A DNA stretch of 64,000 nt from Hwanghaeella sp964350445 (lineage in GTDB: Bacteria; Pseudomonadota; Alphaproteobacteria; UBA8366; Aestuariispiraceae). The DNA is taken from NCBI GenBank assembly GCA_964350445.1, contig CAYGKA010000001.1, positions 62,001-126,000 of the forward strand, written 5' to 3'. This document shows, one piece after another, positions 35,002 to 43,304 of this stretch. Positions within the stretch are counted from its first letter, which is position 1, and each line of letters starts with the position of its first letter. The translations under genes and the position numbers were made by a program. The notes under the pieces were generated by a model, which saw only the letters and a program-made list of their open reading frames with translations, made no database searches and was not told the DNA's origin.

Positions 35002-35388
35002 ATGATGAAACACGTCAAGGACATGGTCGCCGAGGCGAACGAGAAGATCCGCTGCATACCGGCGACGGAGGCGAAAGACCTGCTGAGCCAAGACGACGTT
35101 CTGTTCGTCGATCTGCGCGACATCCGCGAGCTACAACGCGAAGGCATGATCCCCGGCGCGTTCCACTGTCCGCGCGGCATGTTGGAATTCTGGATCGATC
35201 CGGAAAGCCCTTATGCGAAACCTCAGTTCCAGCAGGACAAGACCTATGTCTTCTACTGCGCCAGCGGTTGGCGCTCGGCGCTATCCACATTGGCGGTGCA
35301 GGAGATGGGCCTGCCCAAAGTCGCCCATATCACCGAGGGCTTCAAAGGATGGGTCGCCGCTGACGGTGAGGTCGCAAAGAAGGAGTAA
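35002..35388 (+). CDS. Rhodanese-like domain protein
   Basis: A 128-aa single-domain rhodanese (sulfurtransferase). The active-site loop is CASGWR with Cys86, fitting a catalytically competent enzyme with a five- to six-residue loop. FVDLRDIRELQREGMIPGA is the conserved entry segment. I chose ATG 35002 because GAGGG sits just before it; ATG 34981 and further upstream codons are also in frame. The shared FNR-type box suggests low-oxygen induction. The sulfur acceptor is unknown. Confidence 0.85.
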   Translation: MMKHVKDMVAEANEKIRCIPATEAKDLLSQDDVLFVDLRDIRELQREGMIPGAFHCPRGMLEFWIDPESPYAKPQFQQDKTYVFYCASGWRSALSTLAVQEMGLPKVAHITEGFKGWVAADGEVAKKE

Positions 35389-35402
35389 GCGCTGCGGATT
35401 TT

Positions 35403-36335
35403 TCAGGTGAAGTAGTGTTCCACCAGATAGACTGTCGCCGGCAGGGTCAGGAAGGACAGGCCGGTCTGGATGGTCACGATGGCGGCCATCAAGGGTGCGT
35501 CGCCGCCCATCTGGCGGGCGAGGGTATAGGCCGATGACGCCGTCGGCGCCGCCCCGAACAGCAGCGCCACTGACATTTCCAGGGTCGAAAGCCCTAGGAA
35601 CACCGACAGGATCACGATCATCACCGGGAAGACGATCATTTTGCCGATGATTGAAAAAAGCACCGGCACGGTAGAGGTCTGCATGGCGCGCAGACGGATA
35701 TTGGCGCCGACGCACATAAGCACGATGGGCAGCGCGGCCGCACCGAGGATGCCAAGGGTTTCGTGCAGGATCGGGACCCGGCCGATGCCGCTCAAATTAA
35801 CCGCAATGCCGAGCAGCACCGATATCAGCAGCGGGTTGCGCCCAAGGTCGCGCAGGATGGGCCTGAGATAACCAACTTCGCCCGCTTTCCGGTGCATGGA
35901 AACCATGGCCGACACCATGGTCAGGTTGGTCACCGGAATGAGGATGGCGGTCGCCAGGGCCGCCACGGCCAGGCCGTCGGTTCCATAGACACGTTCCGCG
36001 ACGGCCAGCGCGATGAAGGTGTTGTGGCGGGCGGAACCCTGCAGGACGGAACTCGCGACCGGGTTCGGAAGCCCGGCCAGTTTCGCCAGCCCCGTGCCGA
36101 CCACGGCAGCCGCCGCGAATGCCCCGACCAGGACCGAAGCGTAAGACCCGATGAAATGCAGCGACAGTTCGATAGTGGATGTCTTGTAGAACAACAGCGC
36201 CGGCATCAGCACCCAATAGACCAGCTTGTCGTTCATGTTCCAGAAGTCGACATTGGGGATGCCCCCACGCCGCAGCGCGTGGCCCAGCACGATCATCAGG
36301 AAGATCGGCGCGATGGAGAGGATGAAGTCGGTCAC
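35403..36335 (-). CDS. AEC family (auxin efflux carrier-type) transporter
   Basis: A 310-aa inner-membrane carrier with about ten hydrophobic segments. The N-terminal half ends in ALFYKTSTIELSL, a second repeat follows, and APTASSAYTLARQMGGD near residue 270 is a conserved AEC motif. Bacterial AEC proteins export or import malonate, malate or other anions; the substrate here is unknown. Start is GTG 36335. It lies 69 bases downstream of the epimerase and may be the last gene of the catabolic operon starting at 40688. Confidence 0.85.
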   Translation of the reverse strand: MTDFILSIAPIFLMIVLGHALRRGGIPNVDFWNMNDKLVYWVLMPALLFYKTSTIELSLHFIGSYASVLVGAFAAAAVVGTGLAKLAGLPNPVASSVLQGSARHNTFIALAVAERVYGTDGLAVAALATAILIPVTNLTMVSAMVSMHRKAGEVGYLRPILRDLGRNPLLISVLLGIAVNLSGIGRVPILHETLGILGAAALPIVLMCVGANIRLRAMQTSTVPVLFSIIGKMIVFPVMIVILSVFLGLSTLEMSVALLFGAAPTASSAYTLARQMGGDAPLMAAIVTIQTGLSFLTLPATVYLVEHYFT

Positions 36336-36404
36336 AGCATCCTCTTTGTAAAGCGCTCCCGGCCCAGGCCAAGGTTTTTTGTTCGGACCGCCCCGAATGC
36401 AGGC

Positions 36405-37301
36405 CTAACCGGAATGCCGCCGGTAGTAATCTACGGTCTTCGCCATACCCTCACGCAGTGAGGTTCGGGGCAGGGGACCAAGCAGGTCTTCCACGGGGCT
36501 GGTCGCCAGCACGGAATGCATCGGCAGGGGATCCCCTTCCCAGGTCACCTTGGCCCCGGAAACACAGGCCTCGACTGCGGCGGCGATGTCGGCGACATCC
36601 GCGACTTCGCCTTTCAGGTTCACGGCGTGAGCCCCCTCGAACGGGGTGGCCGCCGCGGCATGGAAGGCTGCCGCGACATCGTCCACAAAGATCATGTCGG
36701 CCGCCCCGGAATAGACCAGATGGTAGGACCCACCCTTGGCCGCGGCTTGGCAGGCGAGCGACGGGCCGGCCGTCATGCCCGTTTCCCGGAACGGTCCGTA
36801 GATCACGGCGGGGCGGAATCCGATGCTGGGAATCCCGGCGTCCCGCCAATAGGCCCGCGCCGATCCTTCACAGGCCAACTTGAAGGCGGCGTATTGCGTC
36901 ACCGGAAAGGGGTAGACGCCGTCGTCGCCGCCGAACACCGCGCCGCTGCTGGCATAGGCGATGCCTTTCATGCCATGCGCTTTGGCCGCCTCGAAAACGT
37001 TCAACGTGCCGATCAGCAGCACTTGCGCGCCAAGAACCGGGTTCGCCGCGCAGTCGGGCGTCAGCAGGGCGGCGAGGTGGACGATGAAATCGCAGCCGGA
37101 CGCGGCCTCCAGCACCATCGCGCCGTCCCGTATATCGCCGGTCCGCCAATCCAGTTCGTCGGCCCGATCGCCCATGATCTTACGGGCGATCGACCGGTCG
37201 TCCTTCAGGTCGAAGACACGGACTTCCGCACCGGAGTCTAGGAAACGGTGGATGACCCAGGCGCCGAGGAACCCGGCGCCGCCCGTGATCAGAACCTTCA
37301 T
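36405..37301 (-). CDS. NAD(P)-dependent epimerase/dehydratase
   Basis: A 298-aa extended SDR. It shows the Rossmann loop VLITGGAGFLGAWVI at the N-terminus, SSGAVFGGDDGVYP as the Ser-containing segment, and YAAFK as the catalytic Tyr-x-x-x-Lys. ATG 37301 overlaps the stop of the EthD-like gene by four bases, so it belongs to the operon. Its context of Gfo/Idh/MocA and TIM-barrel genes suggests sugar or polyol catabolism rather than surface glycan synthesis. Confidence 0.85.
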   Translation of the reverse strand: MKVLITGGAGFLGAWVIHRFLDSGAEVRVFDLKDDRSIARKIMGDRADELDWRTGDIRDGAMVLEAASGCDFIVHLAALLTPDCAANPVLGAQVLLIGTLNVFEAAKAHGMKGIAYASSGAVFGGDDGVYPFPVTQYAAFKLACEGSARAYWRDAGIPSIGFRPAVIYGPFRETGMTAGPSLACQAAAKGGSYHLVYSGAADMIFVDDVAAAFHAAAATPFEGAHAVNLKGEVADVADIAAAVEACVSGAKVTWEGDPLPMHSVLATSPVEDLLGPLPRTSLREGMAKTVDYYRRHSG

Positions 37302-37993
37302 TGCCCCATGTCCTGCGCGGTCAGTTGATAGGCGAGGTTGTAGACGATGACCGCCGGATCGCCGAGGCCGCATTTGCTGGCGGCGATGGCCTGCAGGAAG
37401 GCCGGGACGGAGGCTTCAAGTTCCGGCATGCCGCTGCCCTCGATCAGCACGACGGCGTCGAATTCCTTCTCCTTCATGCCCGGGCGAAGCTCTGTTTCCC
37501 GCGTTTTCACGCCGGAAACCTCCGTTCGGGCAAGGCCGAGATGCGCGCCGCAGGCGGACGTGATGCCCAAGAGGTCCTCGACCAATTGGTGTGCGCCGGC
37601 CTTGATATCCGAAGCGCTTGCGCCGTCCCGGAGGTCGAGGCGGATCGTCGCCATCGCGCCGCCTTCGCCGACACCGGCGGACGCGACCCTGTCACAGGCG
37701 ACACGCAGAAAGTTCCGGAAAGTCGGCTGAACCTTGTTGCTCCAGTCGGTCGGGTTGTTCAGGCGCTCCAGATAGGCAGGCGACCGGAAGACCTCCACAC
37801 TCTCGCCGGCATAGACCGTGCCGTAGCGATAGCGGGGGATCGTATGGTTGATCAGCCGCTTGCCGACCGTGAAGCCAGGGATGGAAAGCCTTTCGGGCAT
37901 ATGTTCGCGCGTATGCCATTCCATGTATTCGGTCTGTCCCGAAGCTTCGATGTCGTGCCAGATCGCCAGAAAGGCGTTGCCGGTGAGGGCCAT
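37298..37993 (-). CDS. EthD-like dimeric alpha-beta barrel protein
   Basis: A 231-aa soluble protein with no firm assignment. The N-terminal half contains YMEWHTREHMPERL, a phrase like that of ETHYL tert-butyl ether degradation (EthD) and related ferredoxin-fold proteins; the second half looks like another copy of the same fold. No catalytic set was recognised. A strong AGGAGG ribosome site lies eight bases before ATG 37993. It lies within the minus-strand operon between the TIM-barrel gene and the epimerase, so it probably takes part in that pathway. Confidence 0.6.
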   Translation of the reverse strand: MALTGNAFLAIWHDIEASGQTEYMEWHTREHMPERLSIPGFTVGKRLINHTIPRYRYGTVYAGESVEVFRSPAYLERLNNPTDWSNKVQPTFRNFLRVACDRVASAGVGEGGAMATIRLDLRDGASASDIKAGAHQLVEDLLGITSACGAHLGLARTEVSGVKTRETELRPGMKEKEFDAVVLIEGSGMPELEASVPAFLQAIAASKCGLGDPAVIVYNLAYQLTAQDMGQ

Positions 37994-38017
37994 GGGGAAT
38001 CCTCCTGTTGGAATTTC

Positions 38018-38824
38018 TTAATCGTTGAGCAGTTCTTTCGTCGCGGCCAAGGCTCGTCGCGCCACTTCGGACGCACCGATGCGCTGCGCCATTTCGTGGT
38101 TCGGGACCTCGACGCTGATTGTCATGTCGGCCGGGATGAAGCGTGCGATGGCCGCAAGGTCGATGCCGCCGTCGCCGGGGATCATCCGGGCCGTCCGCGC
38201 GATGCGGATCAAGGCCTCGTCGCAGGTGTCGTAGGGCACCGGCCCATCGCAGACCTGGATATAGTTCATCAGGCTGGCGGGCAGGTCGGCGAATTCCGCC
38301 AGTGTCGAACCGCAGCGGTCGAAATGCAGCGTGTCGAACAGGACCGCCGCAGCAGGGTGGTCGGCCGTTTCGACGATCCGCCGCGCCGTTGCCAGATCCT
38401 TCACGCCGGTCCAGGGCATGAATTCCAGGTCCGCGGTCAGGCGATAGCCGCCCAGCCTTTCGCACAGCGCCGTATAGGTATCCTGAACCCGCTTCATGTC
38501 GGTGTCGTCGACGGCGACCAGGACATGTCGTGCGCCAAGCTCGGCGATCCGGTCCAGGAACGGGGTGCATGCGTCCAAATCGGTCGTCGGGTTCAGCCGG
38601 ATCATCTCCGCATCCGCCATGGTGACGCCGGTGATGTTCAGGGCGGATTTGACCTCCCTGAACAGGATGTCGTCTTCCAGCAGCGGATGGATCGTATCGC
38701 CTGGGCCCGCCGGCAGCAGGCGGAAACTGACCATGTCATAGCCGTGATCGGCCGCGATGCCGACCGCGGTGACGGGATCGACCCCGTTGCAGGTCAGGTA
38801 GGCGAGGGAATAGGCGCGGGTCAC
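38018..38824 (-). CDS. Sugar phosphate isomerase/epimerase (xylose isomerase-like TIM barrel)
   Basis: A 268-aa AP-endonuclease-2-type TIM barrel. Metal-binding positions are suggested by LEFMPWTG, VLFDTLHFDRCG and ISVEVPNHE, which place Glu, Asp/His and Glu at the strand ends as in IolE/IolI-like enzymes. Start is GTG 38824, overlapping the IclR stop by four bases. It is probably an isomerase or dehydratase in the catabolic pathway controlled by the adjacent IclR protein; the substrate is unknown. Confidence 0.83.
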   Translation of the reverse strand: MTRAYSLAYLTCNGVDPVTAVGIAADHGYDMVSFRLLPAGPGDTIHPLLEDDILFREVKSALNITGVTMADAEMIRLNPTTDLDACTPFLDRIAELGARHVLVAVDDTDMKRVQDTYTALCERLGGYRLTADLEFMPWTGVKDLATARRIVETADHPAAAVLFDTLHFDRCGSTLAEFADLPASLMNYIQVCDGPVPYDTCDEALIRIARTARMIPGDGGIDLAAIARFIPADMTISVEVPNHEMAQRIGASEVARRALAATKELLND

Positions 38825-39627
38825 TCTGTGTCACTCCCCAGCTGTTTGAAAAATTGCGACGCATCGGCGGCCTGAGAAAGCTCCCCGGCAGCTTCCTTCA
38901 GCGCCGGCGCCAGCTGCGCCACCCGCGCCTTCGTCAGCCTGACGGCCGGTCCCGCGATGGACAGGCATCCGATGACCGTGTCACTGCCGCCGCGCCGAAG
39001 GGGAACGGCCATTGCCGCCATGCCTTCCATGTAGCTGTCCACCGAAAGCGCGTAGCCGCGCGCGCGGGTTTCCGCCAGCATCTCCAGCAATTGCTTCAGG
39101 GTTGTGGGCGCACCGGCGCCGGGTTCGAAGCCGCTGGGTTTGATCCCCTGTTTGCTGACAAGCGCCAAGGCGTCCTCGTCTGTCATGCTGGCCAGCCAGG
39201 CTTGGCCGCCGGCAGTGGTGGCGAGGTGGACGACGACCCCTTGTTCCTTGCCCGGATCGTAGCGCAGCCCGCCGGTTGCGCCTTGGGCGACCGCGACCCA
39301 GACGAGTTGCTCGCCGTCGATGACGGAAAGCCGGATCAACTCCCCACTGGCTGTGGCGAGGCGGTCCAGGATCGGCTGGGCGATGTCGGTGACGCCGCTG
39401 CGGCCCAGGAAACTGAGGCCCAGCGCTGCGAGTTTTACGGTGAGAAGGTAGTCGCCTTGATCGCGGGTCTGCCGCACATAACCGAGCCGCGCCAATTCCT
39501 TCAACTGCCGGTGCGCGCCGGAAATCGGGATTCCCAGGCTGTCCGCGATCCGGCTGACCGGCAGTCCTTCCGGGTGGGTGGCCAGCAGTTCCAGCGTGTC
39601 CAGGCCCCGTTCGAGCGCGCTGCTCAT
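38821..39627 (-). CDS. IclR family transcriptional regulator
   Basis: A 268-aa regulator. The N-terminal winged HTH is SALERGLDTLELLATHPEGL with PISGAHRQLKELARLGYV as recognition helix and wing. The C-terminal effector domain carries ELIRLSVIDGEQLVWVAVAQ and GCLSIAGPA. It sits inside the operon, overlapping both neighbours by four bases, so it is likely to control its own transcript. The effector is probably the substrate of the encoded pathway. Confidence 0.88.
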   Translation of the reverse strand: MSSALERGLDTLELLATHPEGLPVSRIADSLGIPISGAHRQLKELARLGYVRQTRDQGDYLLTVKLAALGLSFLGRSGVTDIAQPILDRLATASGELIRLSVIDGEQLVWVAVAQGATGGLRYDPGKEQGVVVHLATTAGGQAWLASMTDEDALALVSKQGIKPSGFEPGAGAPTTLKQLLEMLAETRARGYALSVDSYMEGMAAMAVPLRRGGSDTVIGCLSIAGPAVRLTKARVAQLAPALKEAAGELSQAADASQFFKQLGSDTE

Positions 39628-40688
39628 GCGATCTCTCCAGCGAAGAGGTCCGCGATCCGAACCGTCTTGCCGCTGGCGGAGGATTGTTTAATCGCGACGA
39701 CGATTTCCATATTCCGGATTCCGTCCGTGCAGGTGACGAGCGGGTCGGCCATGCCGCGCACGACGTCCCCGAAATGCGCCATCTGATTGATATAAGTGTC
39801 CGTTTGCGTGAACGCGATCGCGTCGTGGTTCAGCCCTTGCGTCCAGTCGCCGCCGGGATTGTGCGACCAATGGGACAAGTCCGGCAGGCTCAGCCCGCCG
39901 CTTCGCCCGGCATAGATATGCGTCACCGCGTCATGCTTCGGAAACCGGCCGGGATTTTCGCCCGACGACAGTTCCCAGGCCCAGGGCCCGACGGCGGTAT
40001 CCGACAGGGCGAGCGTGGCGAGACCGGCTTTTTCAAACGTCAAAATGGCCGCCGTCGTATCTTCGACCGGCAAGTTGCGGACGGCGGTGGAGGTGGTTCC
40101 CTGTACTGCCGTCACCTCGCCGAAAAAATGCCGCAGCATGTCAATGTCGTGAATGGCGTTGATCAGCAGCGGCCCGCCTTGTTCCGGGTCGCGCCGCCAG
40201 GCGGTGTCGAAATACCCGTCCGGCTTCAACATGGCGCAAGTGACCGTCGCCATGACCAAGGGGCCGATCGCGCCGCCGTCCAGAGCCTGTTTCGCGGCCT
40301 TGATCAGGGGATTATGGCGGCGGTGATGACCCACCAGGACCGGCACGCCGGTGCGTTCGACAGCAGTCGCCAGGATGGCGCTTTCGACCAAACTGTTGGC
40401 GACGGGTTTCTCCAGCAGGATCGGCAAGCCGGCGTCCAGCAATTGGCCGGCAATCGGGACATGGGTGTCATTGGGGGAGGCGACGACGACCGCGTCCGCC
40501 AGTTTGGCGGCGAGCAGATCGTCGAGCGATGTGAAGTGGCGTACCTGCAACCTTGCCGCCAAACCCGCCGCAGTGGGGGCCGGGTCGACCAGTGCCGTCA
40601 GGATCATGCCGGGCACTTTGCCCAGGGTTTCTATATGGGTGCGGCCGATGACGCCGGTGCCGACCACCGCAACTCTGATATCCGCCAT
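39624..40688 (-). CDS. Gfo/Idh/MocA family oxidoreductase
   Basis: A 354-aa NAD(P)-dependent dehydrogenase for sugars, inositols or related compounds. The Rossmann motif VVGTGVIGRTHIETLG opens the protein, ILLEKPVANS is the family's conserved EKP, and HDIDMLRHFFGEV is the substrate-side helix carrying the catalytic-type His-Asp. It is the first gene of the minus-strand operon 40688-36405, overlapping IclR by four bases. Confidence 0.88.
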   Translation of the reverse strand: MADIRVAVVGTGVIGRTHIETLGKVPGMILTALVDPAPTAAGLAARLQVRHFTSLDDLLAAKLADAVVVASPNDTHVPIAGQLLDAGLPILLEKPVANSLVESAILATAVERTGVPVLVGHHRRHNPLIKAAKQALDGGAIGPLVMATVTCAMLKPDGYFDTAWRRDPEQGGPLLINAIHDIDMLRHFFGEVTAVQGTTSTAVRNLPVEDTTAAILTFEKAGLATLALSDTAVGPWAWELSSGENPGRFPKHDAVTHIYAGRSGGLSLPDLSHWSHNPGGDWTQGLNHDAIAFTQTDTYINQMAHFGDVVRGMADPLVTCTDGIRNMEIVVAIKQSSASGKTVRIADLFAGEIA

Positions 40689-40739
40689 AGACCGTTTTCC
40701 CCTTCGTTCCCGTGCAGGGTACAGGAGGTGAGGCAGAAA

Positions 40740-40853
40740 ATGAAAACAGTTTCTATTATTGAATCATCTTCCCATTACGCTAGGCTGATGTCCCAACGTC
40801 AATTCCCCGTGTTTCCGGAAATGCGCTTCCGCATCATGAGTATCGACAAATGA
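40740..40853 (+). CDS. Possible 37-aa leader peptide upstream of the flavoprotein
   Basis: A short ORF starting MKTVSIIESS behind a very good ribosome site (AGGAGG at 40723-40728 and GAGG at 40730-40733). Its stop overlaps the flavoprotein ATG as ATGA. The flavoprotein itself has no clear ribosome site, so translation of this peptide may be needed for it. The peptide has no recognised motif. It could also be a chance ORF marking a different start for the operon. Confidence 0.4.
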   Translation: MKTVSIIESSSHYARLMSQRQFPVFPEMRFRIMSIDK

Positions 40854-42559
40854 GCATCATAAACCTTGAGGCCCCTCTGACGTTGAATTGGGACGTGATC
40901 GTCATCGGTTCCGGCGCCGCCGGGTTGACCGCCGCGATAGCCGCGGCGTTGGAAGGGGCGAAGGTGCTTGTCGTCGAGCGGTCCAACTACATCGGCGGAA
41001 CCTCCGCCTTTTCGGCCGGATCGGTATGGATCCCGAATACACACCACGCGGCGGCGGTTGGGATCGAGGACAGCGTTGAAGAAGCGGGGGCGTTCCTGGA
41101 CGCGGCCGTCGGCAACCGGTCCCCAAAAAGCATGCGGGACGCTTTCCTGCGCTTGGGACCGGAAGCAGTGCGCCGGCTGGAGCAAGATGCCGGCCTTCGG
41201 TTTCGTTCCCGGCCCTTCCACCCGGACTATCTGTACGAATTGGAGGGATCGAAGACGGCGGGACGCGCGATCGAGGCCTTGCCGTTCGACGGCGCCACGC
41301 TGGGGGATGCCCTGCAATCCGTCCGCCCGCCCTTACCGGAATTTACCGTGCTCGGCGGGATGATGGTCGACCGGGACGATATCGGTCATCTGCTGAAGCT
41401 CACCAAGTCGGCGGCCTCTTTCGCCTATGCGGTGAAATTGGTCGCACGTTTTGCCATGGACCGCGTCCGACATGGGCGCGGGGCCAGGATGGTGATGGGG
41501 AATGCTCTGGTCGGCCGGTTGTTGAAAGCGGCCTTGGATTTGGGCGTGACGATGGCGACGGAAGCAGAGGTGCTGGATATCGCGGGCGATCCGGAACGGC
41601 GGACCGTCACGGTTGTCCGCAAGGGCGCGGAGCAGGTTCTGAGCGCGACGGGCGGCGTCATTCTCGCCTCGGGAGGTTTCGCCCGCCATCCGCAGCGGCG
41701 GCAGGAATTCCTGCCCGATCCCGTGCCCGATTTCAGCCCGGCCGCGCCCGCCAATACGGGAACATTGCACGATATCGCCCTGCGCCGCGGCGCGACATAT
41801 GGGGAAGGGGCCGAACAGCCGGTTTTCTGGGCGCCCATGTCGCGCCGTCGGCGGAAGGACGGCAGCATGGCCATCTTTCCGCATTTTGTCCTGGACAGGT
41901 CCAAACCCGGTATCTTCTGCGTCGGCCGGGACGGCCGCCGTTTCGTCAACGAAAGCACCTCCTACCATAAATTCGTCATCGCCATGTATGCCGCGAACCG
42001 CGATGGGTCGACGATACCGGCTTTCGAAATAACCGATGCGGAGGGGCTGCGGAAATACGGGCTCGGCATGGTCCGTCCGGGCGGGCATGGGCTCGGCCCG
42101 TTCTTCAAGGACGGCTATTTGGTATGCGCGGACACGCTTGCCGGTCTGGCGGAGAAACTCGGGATCGACGGCGACGGTCTGCAAGACACCGCCGACGCCA
42201 TGAACCGGTATGCGGAAACCGGCATCGATGAGCAGTTTAAGCGCGGCAGCACGGTCTATGAATGCGGCAACGGTGATCCGGCCCATGGACCCAATCCGAC
42301 ATTGGGGGCCGTCGGAACCCCGCCTTATTATGCGATCCGGCTGTGGCCCGGGGAAATCGGTTCAGCCGTCGGGTTTGTGACCGACACCGATGCCCGCCTG
42401 CTGGACAGGGATGGCCAGGTGATCGTCGGGCTCTATGCCTGCGGCAACGACATGCATTCCATCATGGGTGGGGTTTATCCGGGGCCCGGCATCAATCTCG
42501 GACCGGCGATCACCTTCGGGTTTACGGCCGGGTGTCATGCCGGCAAAGCGCGACGGTAA
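40850..42559 (+). CDS. FAD-dependent oxidoreductase, 3-ketosteroid dehydrogenase-like
   Basis: A 569-aa flavoprotein of the FAD_binding_2 (fumarate reductase/KSTD) group. It shows the N-terminal VIVIGSGAAGLTAAIAA and ERSNYIGGTSAFSAG, a central NESTSYHKFV, and a C-terminal GGVYPGPGINLGPAITFGF, the usual FAD-binding end of KSTD-like dehydrogenases. The substrate is not evident; the following CoA ligase and enoyl-CoA hydratase genes suggest catabolism of a steroid or alicyclic/aromatic acid. The gap to TetR is under 150 bases. Confidence 0.85.
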   Translation: MSIINLEAPLTLNWDVIVIGSGAAGLTAAIAAALEGAKVLVVERSNYIGGTSAFSAGSVWIPNTHHAAAVGIEDSVEEAGAFLDAAVGNRSPKSMRDAFLRLGPEAVRRLEQDAGLRFRSRPFHPDYLYELEGSKTAGRAIEALPFDGATLGDALQSVRPPLPEFTVLGGMMVDRDDIGHLLKLTKSAASFAYAVKLVARFAMDRVRHGRGARMVMGNALVGRLLKAALDLGVTMATEAEVLDIAGDPERRTVTVVRKGAEQVLSATGGVILASGGFARHPQRRQEFLPDPVPDFSPAAPANTGTLHDIALRRGATYGEGAEQPVFWAPMSRRRRKDGSMAIFPHFVLDRSKPGIFCVGRDGRRFVNESTSYHKFVIAMYAANRDGSTIPAFEITDAEGLRKYGLGMVRPGGHGLGPFFKDGYLVCADTLAGLAEKLGIDGDGLQDTADAMNRYAETGIDEQFKRGSTVYECGNGDPAHGPNPTLGAVGTPPYYAIRLWPGEIGSAVGFVTDTDARLLDRDGQVIVGLYACGNDMHSIMGGVYPGPGINLGPAITFGFTAGCHAGKARR

Positions 42560-42704
42560 CAGGCCCAGTGCGACGCCATTGACAGGCGCCCAATCAAAAA
42601 TGAAACTGGCGTCACTTTTTTGATTCACTATCGGTATCGAGATGAGGAAGCCTGTTCCAGCGAAATTCCTGTATCCGGAGATCCTAGTCGCGGAGAGCGA
42701 AGGA

Positions 42705-43304
42705 ATGGCGAAGGGCGACCGCACCCGGGCCCGGATCAAGAAAGCTGCGGGCGAACTCTTGAACGACCGCGGGCCGCTCGACCTCAAGGTCACGGATATT
42801 TGCCAACAAGCCGGGATTTCCAACGGCACCTTCTATATCTACTTCGCCGACAGGCCGCGCTTGCTGGAAGATCTGCTCACCGGGTTCGTCGGTTTTCTTC
42901 AGACCGGCATGCGGGACGCGAGCAAGACCGCGCCGGGCGATCCGATGCGGGCCGCGACGGAGGCATATTATGACCTGTTCCGCTGCAATCGGGGCCTGAT
43001 GCGCTGCCTGATTCATCACATGGACAGTTTCCCGGAAGCGAAACGCGCTTTTCACCAATTGAACACGGAATGGATCGAGACGATCGTTGCCTCGGCGCGG
43101 CAGCGCTTGGCGCGGGAGGGCCGGGTCGACGCGGTGCCGGCCGACGAGTTGCGGCGCCGCGCCTATGCCTTGGGCGGCATGGTCGACCAGTATCTCTCCA
43201 ACCTTTTCCTGTCAGAAGACCCAGCCTTGGCGGCCGTCTCACGGAGTGATGAGGCGGTCCTGGATACACTTACCCTGATCTGGAAACGGGGATTGTCCTT
43301 ATGA
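42705..43304 (+). CDS. TetR/AcrR family transcriptional regulator
   Basis: A regulator of 199 aa from ATG 42705, which has GGAGAG about eight bases upstream; an in-frame ATG at 42642 would add 21 residues. The HTH is RARIKKAAGELLNDRGPLDL with VTDICQQAGISNGTFYIYF, a textbook TetR pattern. The C-terminal ligand domain is all-helical and unassigned. Its stop overlaps the CoA ligase start by four bases, so it may control the ligase-hydratase genes. Confidence 0.88.
   Translation: MAKGDRTRARIKKAAGELLNDRGPLDLKVTDICQQAGISNGTFYIYFADRPRLLEDLLTGFVGFLQTGMRDASKTAPGDPMRAATEAYYDLFRCNRGLMRCLIHHMDSFPEAKRAFHQLNTEWIETIVASARQRLAREGRVDAVPADELRRRAYALGGMVDQYLSNLFLSEDPALAAVSRSDEAVLDTLTLIWKRGLSL

Noticed and set aside
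37301..38875. 524-aa plus-strand frame across the catabolic operon
   Set aside because: It runs antisense to three genes linked by overlaps and ribosome sites, and shows only a biased composition.
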